Source: Luzula sylvatica
Lineage: Eukaryota > Streptophyta > Magnoliopsida > Poales > Juncaceae
Assembly: GCA_946800325.1 (NCBI GenBank)
Contig: OX326961.1
Span: forward strand, 38,190,543-38,254,542
DNA length: 64,000 nucleotides
Reading direction: 5' to 3'
The position numbers and the translations under genes are program-made. Shown in pieces: positions 37,919-48,980 of the stretch. The stretch's first letter is position 1, and every line of letters starts with the position of its first letter. Under the pieces are notes generated by a model, which had not been told where the DNA came from, did not search any database, and saw nothing but the letters and a program-made list of their open reading frames with translations.

Positions 37919-39212
37919 TGGTACCTGTTCGGTAGCCATGGAATAAGAGATTAGGATGGATTAACTCATTTACTTCCACCGAACATGTATGGAATAAGTT
38001 GGATTAAGAGGTGAAAAAAGAGAATAACTCTCTTCCATGGGGGGCATGGAATTACACTCTTCCACTCTTCCAAGGAATAGAATAAAATTTCGGACAAAAA
38101 TGCCCTCTTTTCTTCCATCCTCAAGCTTACGTGGCCAACAAAAATAATTTTTTACTCTTTCCTCCTCCTCAATATACAGGTCCAATGGTTCATATGAATA
38201 TCGTAAACAAATTTACTCATTTTTATCTTTCTGAAGACATCCATAATGACATATTTTTTTCTGCCTCTTTCGGTTTTTCACGATTTTTGTTGTTCATGAA
38301 TGAGAGAGAAAGGAAAGAAGAAGAATGAACCAGCAAACCAAATAAGTTTGATACATGAAGCTCAAAATTTTAATTGATATTGTTTCCTAACAACATTGTT
38401 TTACCGATTTAAATATGCAATTTAGATTCAACAAAGGTTTGTTCTTTTCTCAAATGTGCTCTTTATTTGGTTTCTTATTTATTTTAACTTCATGTTCTGG
38501 GTACCAGTACTAGTGGGATATGCTACCAATTTGAACTGCCTTGTAATTTGGCATGGTGTGTCTTGATCATTAGTTCACCACTAATTTCTCATAAAAAGCA
38601 ATTGAACACATGTATAAACACTAATTATGTATTATAGAGCCAGTTATCTAATTTTCAGGTTATTTTTATGCGTAAATAAAACAAAAAAACTCAATTATGA
38701 TACTGATTTATTCAAATTTCAAACTACACCTAATTAATTTGTGTAATTATGCCTCGGTTAACCCTTAATAACTCAATTATGTATTTAGTTTTAGTTGTGC
38801 AATTCATACAGCTACACTGAAATAAGTCAGTTTGGCATTTCACACTTTGAAGGGGTATAAGTGAAATTTAGGGAATTTGTTGATATTTCTCATTTTGGAG
38901 AGGTATATGTATGAAGTTAGAAAGGAGGGACATATTTTCTAGAGTATGAAATAATTTGTTATTTTTATATAACGTACTTGTACTTAAATATTTGTTCTTC
39001 ATTCTTAATTTGTATTTCTTTTTAAATTGAATAATCGTAAAATGATAAATTATAAAACAAGGGTATTTTGGTCATTGGTATTAATTTGTTTATTTTAATC
39101 TATTTCTTATTCTAACTAAAACGCCGAACACTCATGAAATAAAATGGAATTGTTGACTAATCTCTCTTCCATTATTCCTCTATTCTATGTGTTGCCGAAC
39201 GAGCCCTTGGAG
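37919..39212. mobile_element. non-autonomous DNA transposon with GTTCGG inverted ends
   Basis: The left end reads GGTACCTGTTCGGTAGC followed by GGAATAAGAGATTAG, and the right end in reverse complement reads AAGGGCTCGTTCGGCAAC followed by GGAAGAGAGATTAG. The ends are imperfect inverted repeats of about 50 bp. The 1.3-kb interior has no coding capacity. The GTTCGG termini suit a hAT or Harbinger derivative, but the target duplication was not resolved. Confidence 0.55.
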
Positions 39213-39529
39213 TATAAAAAAAGAGCTCATAGTAGTGATGTACATCCTCTAGTACTCTCTCTCCTCATCTTTGATGACGTAGATATAATTTAACACCTTC
39301 CTTCAAAATTCACACACAAAAATATGATTTATCATTTTAATTTATGAATTAATTAACTTAATTGATGATTGAACATGCAATTAAGATGTTAAATCATGAT
39401 TTTAAAATATTAATTTTTAAGGTGTTAAATCATATCCACGTCATCAAGAATATGAAGGGAGAGGTTGGGGTATGTCCAACATTTTTCTAAAAAAGAGAGC
39501 TCATGTACTGTCTCAACCCCCACCCCCCA

Positions 39530-39560
39530 CCCCCCACCACACACACACACACACACACAA
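39530..39560. repeat. C-rich and (AC)n tract
   Basis: CACCCCCCACCCCCCACC is followed by about 10 AC units. Confidence 0.85.
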
Positions 39561-39639
39561 CATTTTTCCAAGACCACGATGATGAGGTGGATCAGTGTGA
39601 TGTTATGTTAATCGTAAGCTCTTTTAATCATCTCTAAAA

Positions 39640-39794
39640 ACCCTCTCTTATATAAGGAACTGATATTGCTCTCAATTAACTCGGTTTTGTATTGACAGTT
39701 AATTGAGAGCCGGTCCGTACGTATTTCCTAACCCTAACATTCACTCTCCTCTCTCTCATTTTGAACCGCCACACACACCTCACACACATACACA

Positions 39795-39850
<56 letters not shown>

Positions 39851-39860
39851 GCGCAGACTA
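39640..39860 (+). promoter_or_regulatory. promoter-like stretch without a gene
   Basis: A TATA-like TTATATAAGG at 39648-39657 is followed by a perfect 14-bp stem (GCTCTCAATTAACT at 39668-39681 and its complement at 39697-39710) with a 15-base loop, then a CT microsatellite (39798-39848) as often found in plant 5' leaders. The next 400 bp are T-rich like a leader intron. No coding sequence follows within 1.5 kb, so this may be an unannotated non-coding transcript or a detached promoter. Confidence 0.3.
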
Positions 39861-40230
39861 ACCCTTGCACATATGCACACATTTCAATTGCTTTTTTGGA
39901 GATTTTTTAGACGATTTCGTTTTTCTTGTTCGTTTTCTTGGAGATTTTGACTGATTTGTAGTTTTTTGTTTTTTTTTTGGAATTTGTTGTTTTTTATTCG
40001 ATTTTTTGATGCTTATTCATGTGTATTTTTTATTCGAGTTTTCTTGTTAGTTCATGAAATTTTGATTGAAATCCAAATGAATACAAGAATTAACAATAAT
40101 ATATGTGTTTTTACTTGATTTTTTAGATCTTTTTTCGGATCTGTTTTTTGGGCGATTTTTGTTCGATTTTTTATTTGATTTTTTAGTGCCTAAATCATAT
40201 CGAAAAAAATGCGTTGTGTTAATTTTCATA

Positions 40231-41462
40231 TGTGTTAATGGTTAATTCCTTGATTATAATCAAGTACAAAATTGATTTGTGCTCTTTAATTTGCATGCTT
40301 ATTGATGATTAATATGTATTTTTCTGTCTTTTTTAGGTTACTAATCATATCATGTTAATTACTCAAAAAAATTCAAAATGTTAAAGTTCTAAATTAATTA
40401 GCAAGTAATATTTTGAAAAAAATGTTAATTAAGTTCAGTTTCAATTGTAATAATTGATTTGTGTTATGGATTTTTTTTTTAACATGTTGACTACACAAAT
40501 TTGATTCATTAAAACCAAATTGAAGTACAACTACAAATTTTGTTATGAATTGTAATATTTAGAAACAAATTGACAGCAATATATTGTGTTAATTGAGTTG
40601 CCAAATTTAATTAAGTACCAATCAGTCGAGTAAAATAAGGAATATTAATTGAAATAATTTAATTGCTAATTATATTAAATAACAATTTCTAATTTTAATT
40701 GTTAATTTAGGTAATAAATGAAGAATGGATTAAAAAAAATTAAGACTGAATTAACAAAAAAAGTCGATTAACTTTTTCGAATGTTAATTACTATCACTAT
40801 ACACGTTAATTATGTTAATTATTATATAAGTTGACAGTTTTATATGAATGATGAATTAGTTAAGTTTCAATTTTTTTTTATTTAAGATTGCAAAACTTTT
40901 TATATTATCTAGAATTTATGTTAATTATTAACTAGAAAAAATAGTTGTTTAATTTACCAGTTGATTGTAATTATTAATCATGTTGGTAATTAATAAAAGT
41001 TTGTTAAAAAGTTGTGTTAATTAATTAATGTAATTCAAAAAAAAAATTGAAACACTTAATTCAAACAAAATTTATGAAACATACAAAAGGTATGTTCAAA
41101 AAACTATATTTGACAATTAATTAACATATTTGTTAATTTACATACATTACTTATGTTGTTAAATTGTGAAACTATTATTAATTATTTATTTTTATTGTTA
41201 AATGAAATGTGTTGCATTAACTATTAATTACATTTCAATCAACTATTAATTAAAAGTTATGTTAATTGAGTAAGAAATATGGGTGCAAAACTAAATCGAC
41301 CAATTAATATCGTGCCTCCCTGATATCATACTATCAGCACAACTGATGAGAATCTGGGGGCATAGTAAAATTTCCAATAAAAAAAAAGTGCTGGTATGCT
41401 TCTTTTTTTTATTCTCCGAAAGTAATTGACATGTTGACGTACATACTAATGATATGCTAAAT
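40231..41462. other. AT-rich region dominated by TTAATT words
   Basis: There is no gene. AATTAATT and TGTTAATTA words are very frequent throughout but no periodic unit is visible. Confidence 0.5.
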
Positions 41463-41905
41463 AGGGGTGGGTATTCGGTTGAACCGAACCGAACCGATTA
41501 AGATCAAATCGAATCGAACTAGATTCAAACCGAACCGAACCGAATAAAATTTGAACCGATTTAAAACCGAACCAATTAAACCGAATTTCTTATTCGGTTT
41601 GTTCGGTTGAACCGAATAAGAAGCTTTATAATGATAAAATTCAAATTCTATTTAGCAAAAAATATATAAAAACAAATCATATAAAATATAATTATATTAT
41701 TTATAATTTTACAATATAAAATATTAATTTTTTTAAATATACATAATAAAAACATGAACAATAATACTAATTCGGTTGGTTCGGTTTAATCAGTTTTAAA
41801 AATACCAAAACCGAACCGAACCGAATAAACCGAATAATATAAATTTTTGAACCGAACCGAACCGAACCGAATGAAACGAAAAACCGAACCGATTAAACCG
41901 AATTC
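41463..41905. mobile_element. element built of CCGAA words
   Basis: It begins AGGGGTGGGTATTCGGTTG and carries dense GAACCGAACCGAA words at 41480-41620 and 41765-41905, around an AT-rich core of about 120 bp. The ends resemble other plant non-autonomous elements made of near-tandem words. No protein is encoded. Confidence 0.55.
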
Positions 41906-43155
41906 GACATGTGCTTGTGCGTGTGAAGCCTATTTAAGAAATATTGGGACTCAATGGATCAAAAACTAAATTGAGTTTCTTGTTGTGTAAATTAATCCCT
42001 TGCTTTATGGATTGCACTTGCACATACGCAAATATATGGATGGTTAAGTTAATTAAGTCATGAGTTCGATATTTGAATTTTTAAATCGTAAAACTTATTT
42101 TGAGATATATGTCTTCTTATAATAATTATCGAAATTTGTGTTTACAATTGAATGCAAATATCTCAATACAAATCAAATGAGAAAAAAATCTTCAGTACCA
42201 AATCACATACACTATAGTTATAATCTTCATCATATCACCACAAACTGTCACGTGCAATTTTTTTTTCTTTTGAGTTTTTAGCTATTGCAATCCAAATTCA
42301 CCACAAATTGTTTTTTTTTTGGAGTTTTTTTCTATTGCAACCCAAATTCACCCCAAACTGTCACAGGCAGTTTTTTTGTTTTGTTATTGCAACCCAAATT
42401 ATATCCATGTATGGAAGGAAAATATACTTGACACCGCAAACTTATCACGATATCATTGATGAGTTGACAAAGTGAATTGATTCGTATTTCTAATTGGCTC
42501 AATTAAATGTTAATTGACACGTTTAATAAACACATCAGTAATTCATAATATGTTAATATTAGTAAATATTAATTGATGTATCAATTCAATTAGACGGTCA
42601 ATTAAATCGTTAATTGAGTCAATTAATAATACTAATCAACCTACTTAATTCTCTTTTCTCGCCTCATCAAAGATGTTATTTTTGTGTTATTGGGGCTCCA
42701 TTTATCATTTTCGTATGAAACTATGGCTCAATTGTTAATTTTTTATGGTATAATTTACAATTGTGTTTTTTTTTTAAAAAAATGACATTTTTTATATTAA
42801 AGGATGAAATAACAAAAGATTTCATGGACCAATTTTTGTGTGAATTTATAATGAAGGACCAATTTCATGGACCATAATTAATTATAATTCATACATTCAT
42901 GATATAACAATTTCATGAGCATTTATTAATTATAATGTATTTATTGACATCAATATATTTACAAACATATCATGATTATATTAATTGAGTTTAAATGCAT
43001 TCGTGCAAATTCTATTTAAACAATTTATACAAAAATATGTAAAACGAAGATACGAAGTCCCTGCGAGGGCTATTGCTATGGCATTTAATTGAATATGTTC
43101 AGATCAGCGAGTACTAAGGATATCAAATTCTAGACTTTTATAATCATTAAGCTTA
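41906..43155. other. AT-rich spacer
   Basis: There is no gene. A phrase CATTGCAACCCAAATTCACC is partly repeated three times at about 42275-42400, next to T-runs: a small imperfect tandem repeat with a unit of about 60 bp. Confidence 0.5.
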
Positions 43156-43535
43156 GGGGGCGTTTGGTTCGTTCTTTAAAATTACTATGCCTTGGCATCC
43201 ATCGTAATTTATTCCATTCCCATGTTTGGTTCAGACATCAGGTAATAAAGTAACGTCATCCACGATGCCCATGGTCATATTTCATGGGAATAGGATTACC
43301 ACCAAAATTGGTGGCTTTTCTTTATTCCCATGGGCATACTATCTCTTCTAATATTAAAAACTAAAATTATTCCAAAAAAGTTATTTATTTTAAATAGTTT
43401 CTAAATTTGTAGGAAAAGAATACACATCAACCAAACATAACTATTGTATATGCCATGGAATACTATTCCATGGAATGGAATTCCTTGACATATAATATTC
43501 CAAGGCATATTTCAAAGCTTCAACCAAACGGCCCC
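43156..43535. mobile_element. Tourist-like (PIF/Harbinger) MITE with TTA duplication
   Basis: The 380-bp element starts GGGGGCGTTTGGTTCG and ends CAACCAAACGGCCCC, so the terminal inverted repeat is GGGG(G/C)CGTTTGGTT. TTA flanks it at 43153-43155 and 43536-43538, the target duplication typical of Harbinger. The interior has many CCATGGAAT and ATTCCATGG words and no coding capacity. Confidence 0.85.
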
Positions 43536-44333
43536 TTAGTGTTGTGAGATCAACCATGAAATAATTTCCAACCGGATTTGCCAAATCGGTGACTTATAGT
43601 TTTGAATTTTTTTTCTCGATCTAGACGAGGTGCACAGACTTACCATTATGAAATTCATATGCGAAATTCAAACAACAACAACAACAATAATAATAATAAA
43701 TGATATAATAATCATTTTTTGAAAATTGAATGCTATAACATGCGAGTAAAGGAACCACATGCAAAAAAAAAAATCTCATTTGAATACACATATATATTAT
43801 ATCCATATTTCCATAATTTCGGCATTTTATAAATACACGCCTAACAATAACATAGTTATATTATGATGTGGCAAAATACTTGGAGGTTGGTGCGACTCCT
43901 GCATGCATGCAAGGGACTCGCTCAGTCACTCAGGTAGTTTATGATGTGGCAAAAGGACAGCATTGAATATTCATATGGATTCATAGATATTAATGGACGT
44001 AACGAGAGAAGCATGAAAGGTGAAACGGTGTTCATGCAGCAGGTCCAGCACATCACGTGACCTCCTTTAAGAGTGCCACGTTTGGCCCGTTTGCCACCGA
44101 GCTTGGCGGAGATTCTGACCCCAATCTTCGGCCGCCGTGTACCACCGTTACTGCCTTCCAATCCAAACAATACCACCCCCAACTATAATGTTCGATGCTT
44201 TCTTTGGATTGTTAATGGTGTCTACACATGTTGTTCTCTCTGCAGCTTGTCTATCAGACTGATCACAATTATGAGTGACGTGAGTGATATCGAGTTTATA
44301 TGTGAATTAACAAACATTAAGATGGTTACGAAC
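43536..44333. other. intergenic region, locally GC-richer
   Basis: The 44040-44230 stretch is less AT-rich than its surroundings and contains CATCACGTGACC (G-box-like) and GCATGCATGCA near 43902. Its open frames show no known domain. It could be an old promoter or pseudogene but nothing supports a specific call. Confidence 0.35.
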
Positions 44334-44541
44334 AATGGCGGATTTTGTCATGATTTTTCGAAGGAGGACAAATGAAAAACTGATTCTAAAGTTATACTGT
44401 ACGATTTTTTTGAGGGACGAACAATAAATTTTACATTATTATACTGATAAAATACATTGGATCAGGAACTATATATATTATGTTCGGCAAAAAATTTGGA
44501 GAAGCGACAACCCTCCTGATCCCTATTAAGATTCGCCCTGG
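44334..44541. mobile_element. short GGCGGAT-ended element
   Basis: The left end AATGGCGGATTTTG and the right end in reverse complement CAGGGCGAATCTTA are imperfect inverted repeats. About 208 bp, no coding capacity. A related unit is at 45106-45321. Confidence 0.4.
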
Positions 44542-44761
44542 TTAGGAAGGTGAATACTCATGATGCTTAATATTATTAGTATTAGTATTAGTATTTATTT
44601 AAATAATTATATATATATATTTATAGGCATATATTATTTTTAGGAATTAATGAAATATAGTAGTTTTGTTTTGATAGTTTGTATAAAACGATATGAAATA
44701 AGTTTTGAGTGCAATTAGTGTACAAATACAAAGCGGTGTCAAGGAAAGAAAGATCCTGTTA

Positions 44762-44945
44762 ATAGGTCCATAACCCAGTTACTTGAGTGTACCCAAAAAA
44801 TTATATGTCGTGAGAGATTGTGGGCTTATATTTCATTGACACCATTAACGCAAAAAATTATACGTTGTGAAAGGTTGTGGGTTCATGTCTCGATAATATC
44901 AATGAACGGAGGTCAATAGAGAATTCTTCATTTATTCTAAAAGAA
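44762..44945 (+). repeat. SINE-like repeat, copy 3
   Basis: GGTCCATAACCCAGTTACTTG at its start, then TTGTGGGTTCATGTCTC (a good RNA polymerase III B-box match, GGTTCATGTC), ATCAATGAACGGAGG and AATTCTTCATTTATTCTAAAA. The middle segment AAAAAATTATA..GTTGTGA is duplicated inside the copy. Confidence 0.6.
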
Positions 44946-45105
44946 CAAAAAAGATCATGTTTTCTTGTTAGGTTGTTAATTTTATAAGATTTGTTTTATA
45001 CGTATTGTATGCTGAAATTGAGAATAGAATGATTTTGATTAGATAAAAAAGAAATGAATTAATCAATTAATTAATTAATTAGATAATTTAATAAAATTAT
45101 AAAAA

Positions 45106-45321
45106 TCAGCGGCAAATTTTGACCATGAATTTTGAGAGGCCAAATTTTTTTTTCTTACAAATTGATTTTGTATTAAGTTTGGGAGGAACCAACCAGGTAC
45201 ATATACATATATTTCGAAGTTTTAATATAGTAAAATGCACTAAATATACTATAATTTCGAAAATCTTGCTGGGAGAGGACATTGCCACCTCTCCAAATCT
45301 CTATTAAGATTCATCCCCGAT
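45106..45321. mobile_element. short GGCGGAT-ended element, second copy
   Basis: The left end TCAGCGGCAAATTTTG and the right end ATTAAGATTCATCCCCGA are imperfect inverted partners. It has the same layout as 44334-44541, including the C-TATTAAGATTC sequence before the right end. Confidence 0.35.
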
Positions 45322-45985
45322 CAAAACCATCATCCAGTTTAAACAATATACAATCAAAGTGTAGGTATGTTTGGGTTTTAATAGACCCATAAATTTTTTG
45401 AATCGAAACAAAATCCTAGGAGTACTGCGGCCGGAAACATGTGTATGTGTAATAGTGTGTTGAGATAAAACATGGGTATTATCGTATGACACGAGAGCGC
45501 GAATAAATATGTAATTGGACGAGACAGCATATGTTAGTTTTAACAAGAACATTATAAATTTAAATAGGGTGTTCGTAATATGTCGAACGTAATTAAGAAG
45601 AAAAATAAATGATTAGTATCATCTTACTGAAAAAAAAGAGAAAGTACTACTTACTTAAATAGTTCGATGAGTTTACTAGTAGAATCACCAATCTTAACAT
45701 TTCAGGAGCAAAACGATGCGGGTTGTTTGTTCTGGGCCAGTAGGCTTTTGAACCGCAACAGTGTATGTTTTATGACTGGAGATGTCAACGAGAGACATTT
45801 TCCGAACCGTTCCAAACTGTATCCGAATATATATATGAATTTGAAAAACAAAAAAAAAATTCAGGGTTTGGATTTTAAAACCAATTATTATATACCATCC
45901 TGATATTAGTGGAGGAAAAAAAGTACAAAAATTAATGATTTATGAATGATGTGAACTCACTCATTTGTTAAATCATTTATAAACC
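45322..45985. other. spacer without recognisable features
   Basis: I see no gene or clear repeat; open frames are short and lack known motifs. Confidence 0.4.
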
Positions 45986-45986
45986 A

Positions 45987-46532
45987 CTAGCTTTATGCCC
46001 GCGCAATTGCGCGAGATATTTTTTATATAATTATTTAAATAGAATTAACGCGTGTGCGTTTGAACTAAATTAATCTAATCATGACATATTTGCAAATATC
46101 ATGATGTCAATAGATGCATAAGGTTCATGAAATTAGTCTATTACGGATATTATTTTCTGATATAATTTGTATAAATATAATTTGTTCAGGTTCTTCTAAA
46201 ATCGATTAATATAATCAAGACATATTCGCAAATTTTAATATGTATGTAAAATAACAAAAAAAGACCGAAATGTAAAAAGGAACCAAAATGTAAAATAGGG
46301 AAAAATGATCAAAATGTAAAAAATGGCCAAAATATAAATAAAAAAAAAGACCAAAATATAAATTTAAAAAAAGGATCAAAATATAAATAAAATAGGACCA
46401 AAATGTAAATAAAAAAAACCAAAATGTAAATTTAAAAAAATGGGGGTAAAAGCAAAAAATGCCTCATGCCACGTGTTCTCACCAAGCAAGGGGAGTAGCA
46501 TTATACATATTATAATATCTAATACTAAATGA
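45987..46532 (-). mobile_element. non-autonomous Helitron, probable
   Basis: On the minus strand the end at 45987 reads CTCGCGCAATTGCGCGGG followed by CATAAAGCTAG and then T, the Helitron pattern of a GC-rich hairpin close to a 3' CTAG with a T on the target side. The other end starts TCATTTAGTATTAGATATT after an A, matching the 5' TC rule and A|T insertion. The interior carries seven or so ACCAAAATGTAAAT units separated by A-runs. No Rep/helicase is encoded. Confidence 0.6.
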
Positions 46533-46611
46533 TAACATATGTACTTAAGAGCTTAAGAGTTGAATTTGTGAATATCTTGGATGATTGCATCAGGTATAGA
46601 TTATTCATGTC

Positions 46612-46615
<4 letters not shown>

Positions 46616-46676
<61 letters not shown>
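46616..46676. repeat. (AT)n microsatellite
   Basis: About 30 AT units beside a SINE-like fragment. Confidence 0.95.
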
Positions 46677-46678
<2 letters not shown>

Positions 46679-46682
46679 ATCA

Positions 46683-46875
46683 TTTGTTAAATCACTCGAT
46701 GGAGGACCACCGAACCTTCTTCATTTACTCGTTTTTGCCAATAAGCTCGTATCCCAGATTCCCAGTTGCTTGAGTATGAGACACAAAAACCATATATTGT
46801 GAGAAATTGTTAATTCAAGTTTCATTAATATTAATGGATGAAGAACCATCGAGCCTTCCTCGTTTATTTTCAAAA
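46683..46875 (+). repeat. SINE-like repeats, copy 4 plus a partial copy
   Basis: The partial copy at 46690-46735 consists of the 3' part (GATGGAGGACCACCGAACCT..CTTCATTTACTCG). A fuller copy follows at 46745 with CCCAGTTGCTTGAGTATGAG, TTGTGAGAAATTGTTAATTC, ATTAATGGATGAAG and CCTTCCTCGTTTATTTTC, ending in an A-run at 46871. Head-to-tail arrangement again. Confidence 0.5.
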
Positions 46876-46975
46876 AAAAAAACAAATTATTTGAATACGA
46901 AATTCACTTTCAAACTAAATTATTATATACCTTCGCGATTGAAGTTATATTGAAATGATTAATTGTTAATTAAAA

Positions 46976-47240
46976 GAGGCCATATATCATGCCCCCTCAA
47001 TTCCCCCACAATTCTCCCACCACATTAATTAATCTCATAATTAGTGTGGTGGATTAACGATTAATTCATAATTATTTATTTTTAAATATTTATAATTAAT
47101 CATTAATTGATATGAACCTTAATTACATATTAAAATTTTAATAATCATGAATTAATCGTTAATCCACCATACTAATTATGGAAGTAATTAGTGTGGGGAA
47201 TTGTGGGGGAATTGAGGGGGGCAAAGTATAATTTCCCTAA
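46976..47240. mobile_element. MITE with long inverted repeats (TAGGGAAATTATA/GCCCCC family)
   Basis: The left arm AGAGGCCATATATCATGCCC, then CTCAATTCCCCCACAATTC, pairs with the right arm GAATTGTGGGGGAATTGAGG, then GGGGCAAAGTATAATTTCCC. The inner parts also pair (GGTGGATTAACGATTAATTC with GAATTAATCGTTAATCCACC), so almost the whole 265 bp folds into one hairpin. A relative lies at 59004-59307. Confidence 0.75.
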
Positions 47241-47384
47241 TTAAAAATACGAAGAAACAGTATGTTTTACCCGATTTATCAATTTGAAGCACCAAATTTC
47301 AAAATTCAAAAAACCCCCAAAAGAATGAGTGCACTGGGATTAAGCATGAATATTGATTCGGTCTCTAAACCCAACCAACGGACT

Positions 47385-47519
47385 GCATGCAGAGCCGAGT
47401 GGCAGTAAGCAGCACTCCACGCTACCCACCATGCATGCAGACCAGTCACCCCTTTTTGCTCGTCTCCTCTCTTTCTCTCTCGTGTCTCCCACAAATCTCT
47501 CTATAAATACTCCTAACCG
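47385..47519 (+). promoter_or_regulatory. promoter with RY motifs and TATA box
   Basis: Two RY-type words, CATGCA at 47386-47391 and CATGCATGCA at 47430-47439, precede a TATA box TATAAATA at 47512-47519. RY motifs are bound by B3 factors of the ABI3/FUS3 class in seeds. A leader intron is likely from about 47643 (GTATGT) to the AG at 47701. Confidence 0.55.
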
Positions 47520-47723
47520 ATATCACGGACTCCACGTATCAACCCACTTTACACCCGTCCTCTCTCTCCTTTTCTCTCAAAAACTCAAAAGTACTCATTT
47601 CTTCTCTCTCTAGAAAACCAAGAAAACATCTCAAAACCTAAGGTATGTATAATTAAGAATTTAGCTAGCTTTTATATGAACTGAATCGTACGAATTTGTA
47701 GGTTGATCAACAAAGTTCATGAC

Positions 47724-48753
47724 ATGAATTCACAAGGAGCCACAACGAGCAACCTAAAAGTAGGGAAAACCACCGAGTTCCCGATGGGATCCGACACGGA
47801 GCTTCTCGCCATTACTGGCCATCCAACAAAACTATCAGTACTATACAACGGTAAATTAGAAACCGGTCAAGCTTTTCGCTCGGGAAATTTCTCAGTGCAT
47901 ATGGTAATTATTAATACTTCCGACAAGCCAATATCCATGGTTAACTGCATGGTCGGTGATCATCAATGGATGCTCGCTAAAGATTCCGTCGTAGCCACGC
48001 TCGAAGAAGGAAGATTCGTATTCGGGCTTCCTGGTTTCTTGTACGGTCTTGAATTACCCCACGAAGGACCACGACATAAATATGCAAAACTCGAAGATAT
48101 ATTCTCAAAGTTTTGCGATTACTATGATCTCTCCCCCGAAGAAGGTAAACTATCACTACTTCACATTCATTATGATCAACTTAATTTTTGCCAACAAATT
48201 ATATTTTGCTTATGTTAAATTAAAAAAATTTACAGGGCACGATTATACAAGCTCTTCGACCAACCCGTGGATCCACGCATACAACAAATTTGAGAAGTTA
48301 ACTGTATGGCAAGCCACGCCAGAGTCGGCCACGAACAATCTCACCAAAATGGAGAGAGCAGTGCGAACCTCAGCGGTAGTCAAGCTTCTCTCTCGCTCTC
48401 TTCTCACCGGAGCCATTCACCCATCAAAACACGTCCAAATAGGAGTCGACTCCACCGAGACACGTACGGTTTTGCCGACCATGCGGGTCATCTCGGACCT
48501 GTTGAACGCACTCCAGACTGGACGGGCACCGGTGAACAAGGAAGTGCCAGGTGGCAGTTGGAGAGTGAACGTCGAAGGCCTGATGTCGCTTTTGAGAGTG
48601 ATGAGGTCATTCGGCGCGAGAATGGTGAGTATCTCTGATGGAAAGAGGAAACGGGAGGGTGATGGCAGTGCGATGAGAGGAATGAGGAGGGCGAGTTGCG
48701 GAGGGAGATCTCCAGTTCAGGGTTTCAGGTTGGGTACTTGTGGGAACAGTTAA
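47724..48753 (+). CDS. ERD7/senescence-associated-like protein
   Basis: Two exons, 47724-48144 and 48236-48753, encode 312 residues. I start at the ATG at 47724 because upstream codons in frame begin with TTG. Residues 50-110 resemble the N-terminal domain of plant ERD7/senescence proteins: SGNFSVHMV, a GDHQWMLAKD box at 78-87, then LEEGRFVFGLPG and YGLEL. The segment around LTKMERAVRTSAVVKLLSRSLLTGAI could correspond to the start of the senescence domain, but the rest of that domain is short and degenerate. ERD7 relatives bind lipids and act in stress and cold responses; that role is inferred only. The C-terminal 60 residues are basic and Gly/Arg-rich with no known motif. The alternative is an unrelated plant-specific protein. 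The PPR gene ends 228 bp downstream on the other strand. Confidence 0.6.
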
Positions 48754-48980
48754 GGTGCACTGGAGATCTCCAGTAGTAGTATTGGTGTAGGTTATCAAGT
48801 AGTTTCTTTTGTTTTTGTTCTTCCGTGGTGTTAGTTCATGTTGGAGATGAAAAAAAAGAACATGTTGGGTTTTTTGGAAAAGGAAAAAATTGCATAATGT
48901 TAAATAATAAATGTTACATTTTACTTCCAAGTAGTAATTTTAGTATTTTATAAGAGTCTTTTAACTAATATTTAAAGCCC

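Noticed and set aside
44225..44270. TATCAGACTGAT stretch resembling an animal microRNA
   Set aside because: A short chance match; plants lack that family and no precursor hairpin is visible.
44073..44375. 100-codon open frame in the GC-richer stretch
   Set aside because: No recognisable domain, runs into a short transposon at 44334, and lacks support from the other strand or from splicing.
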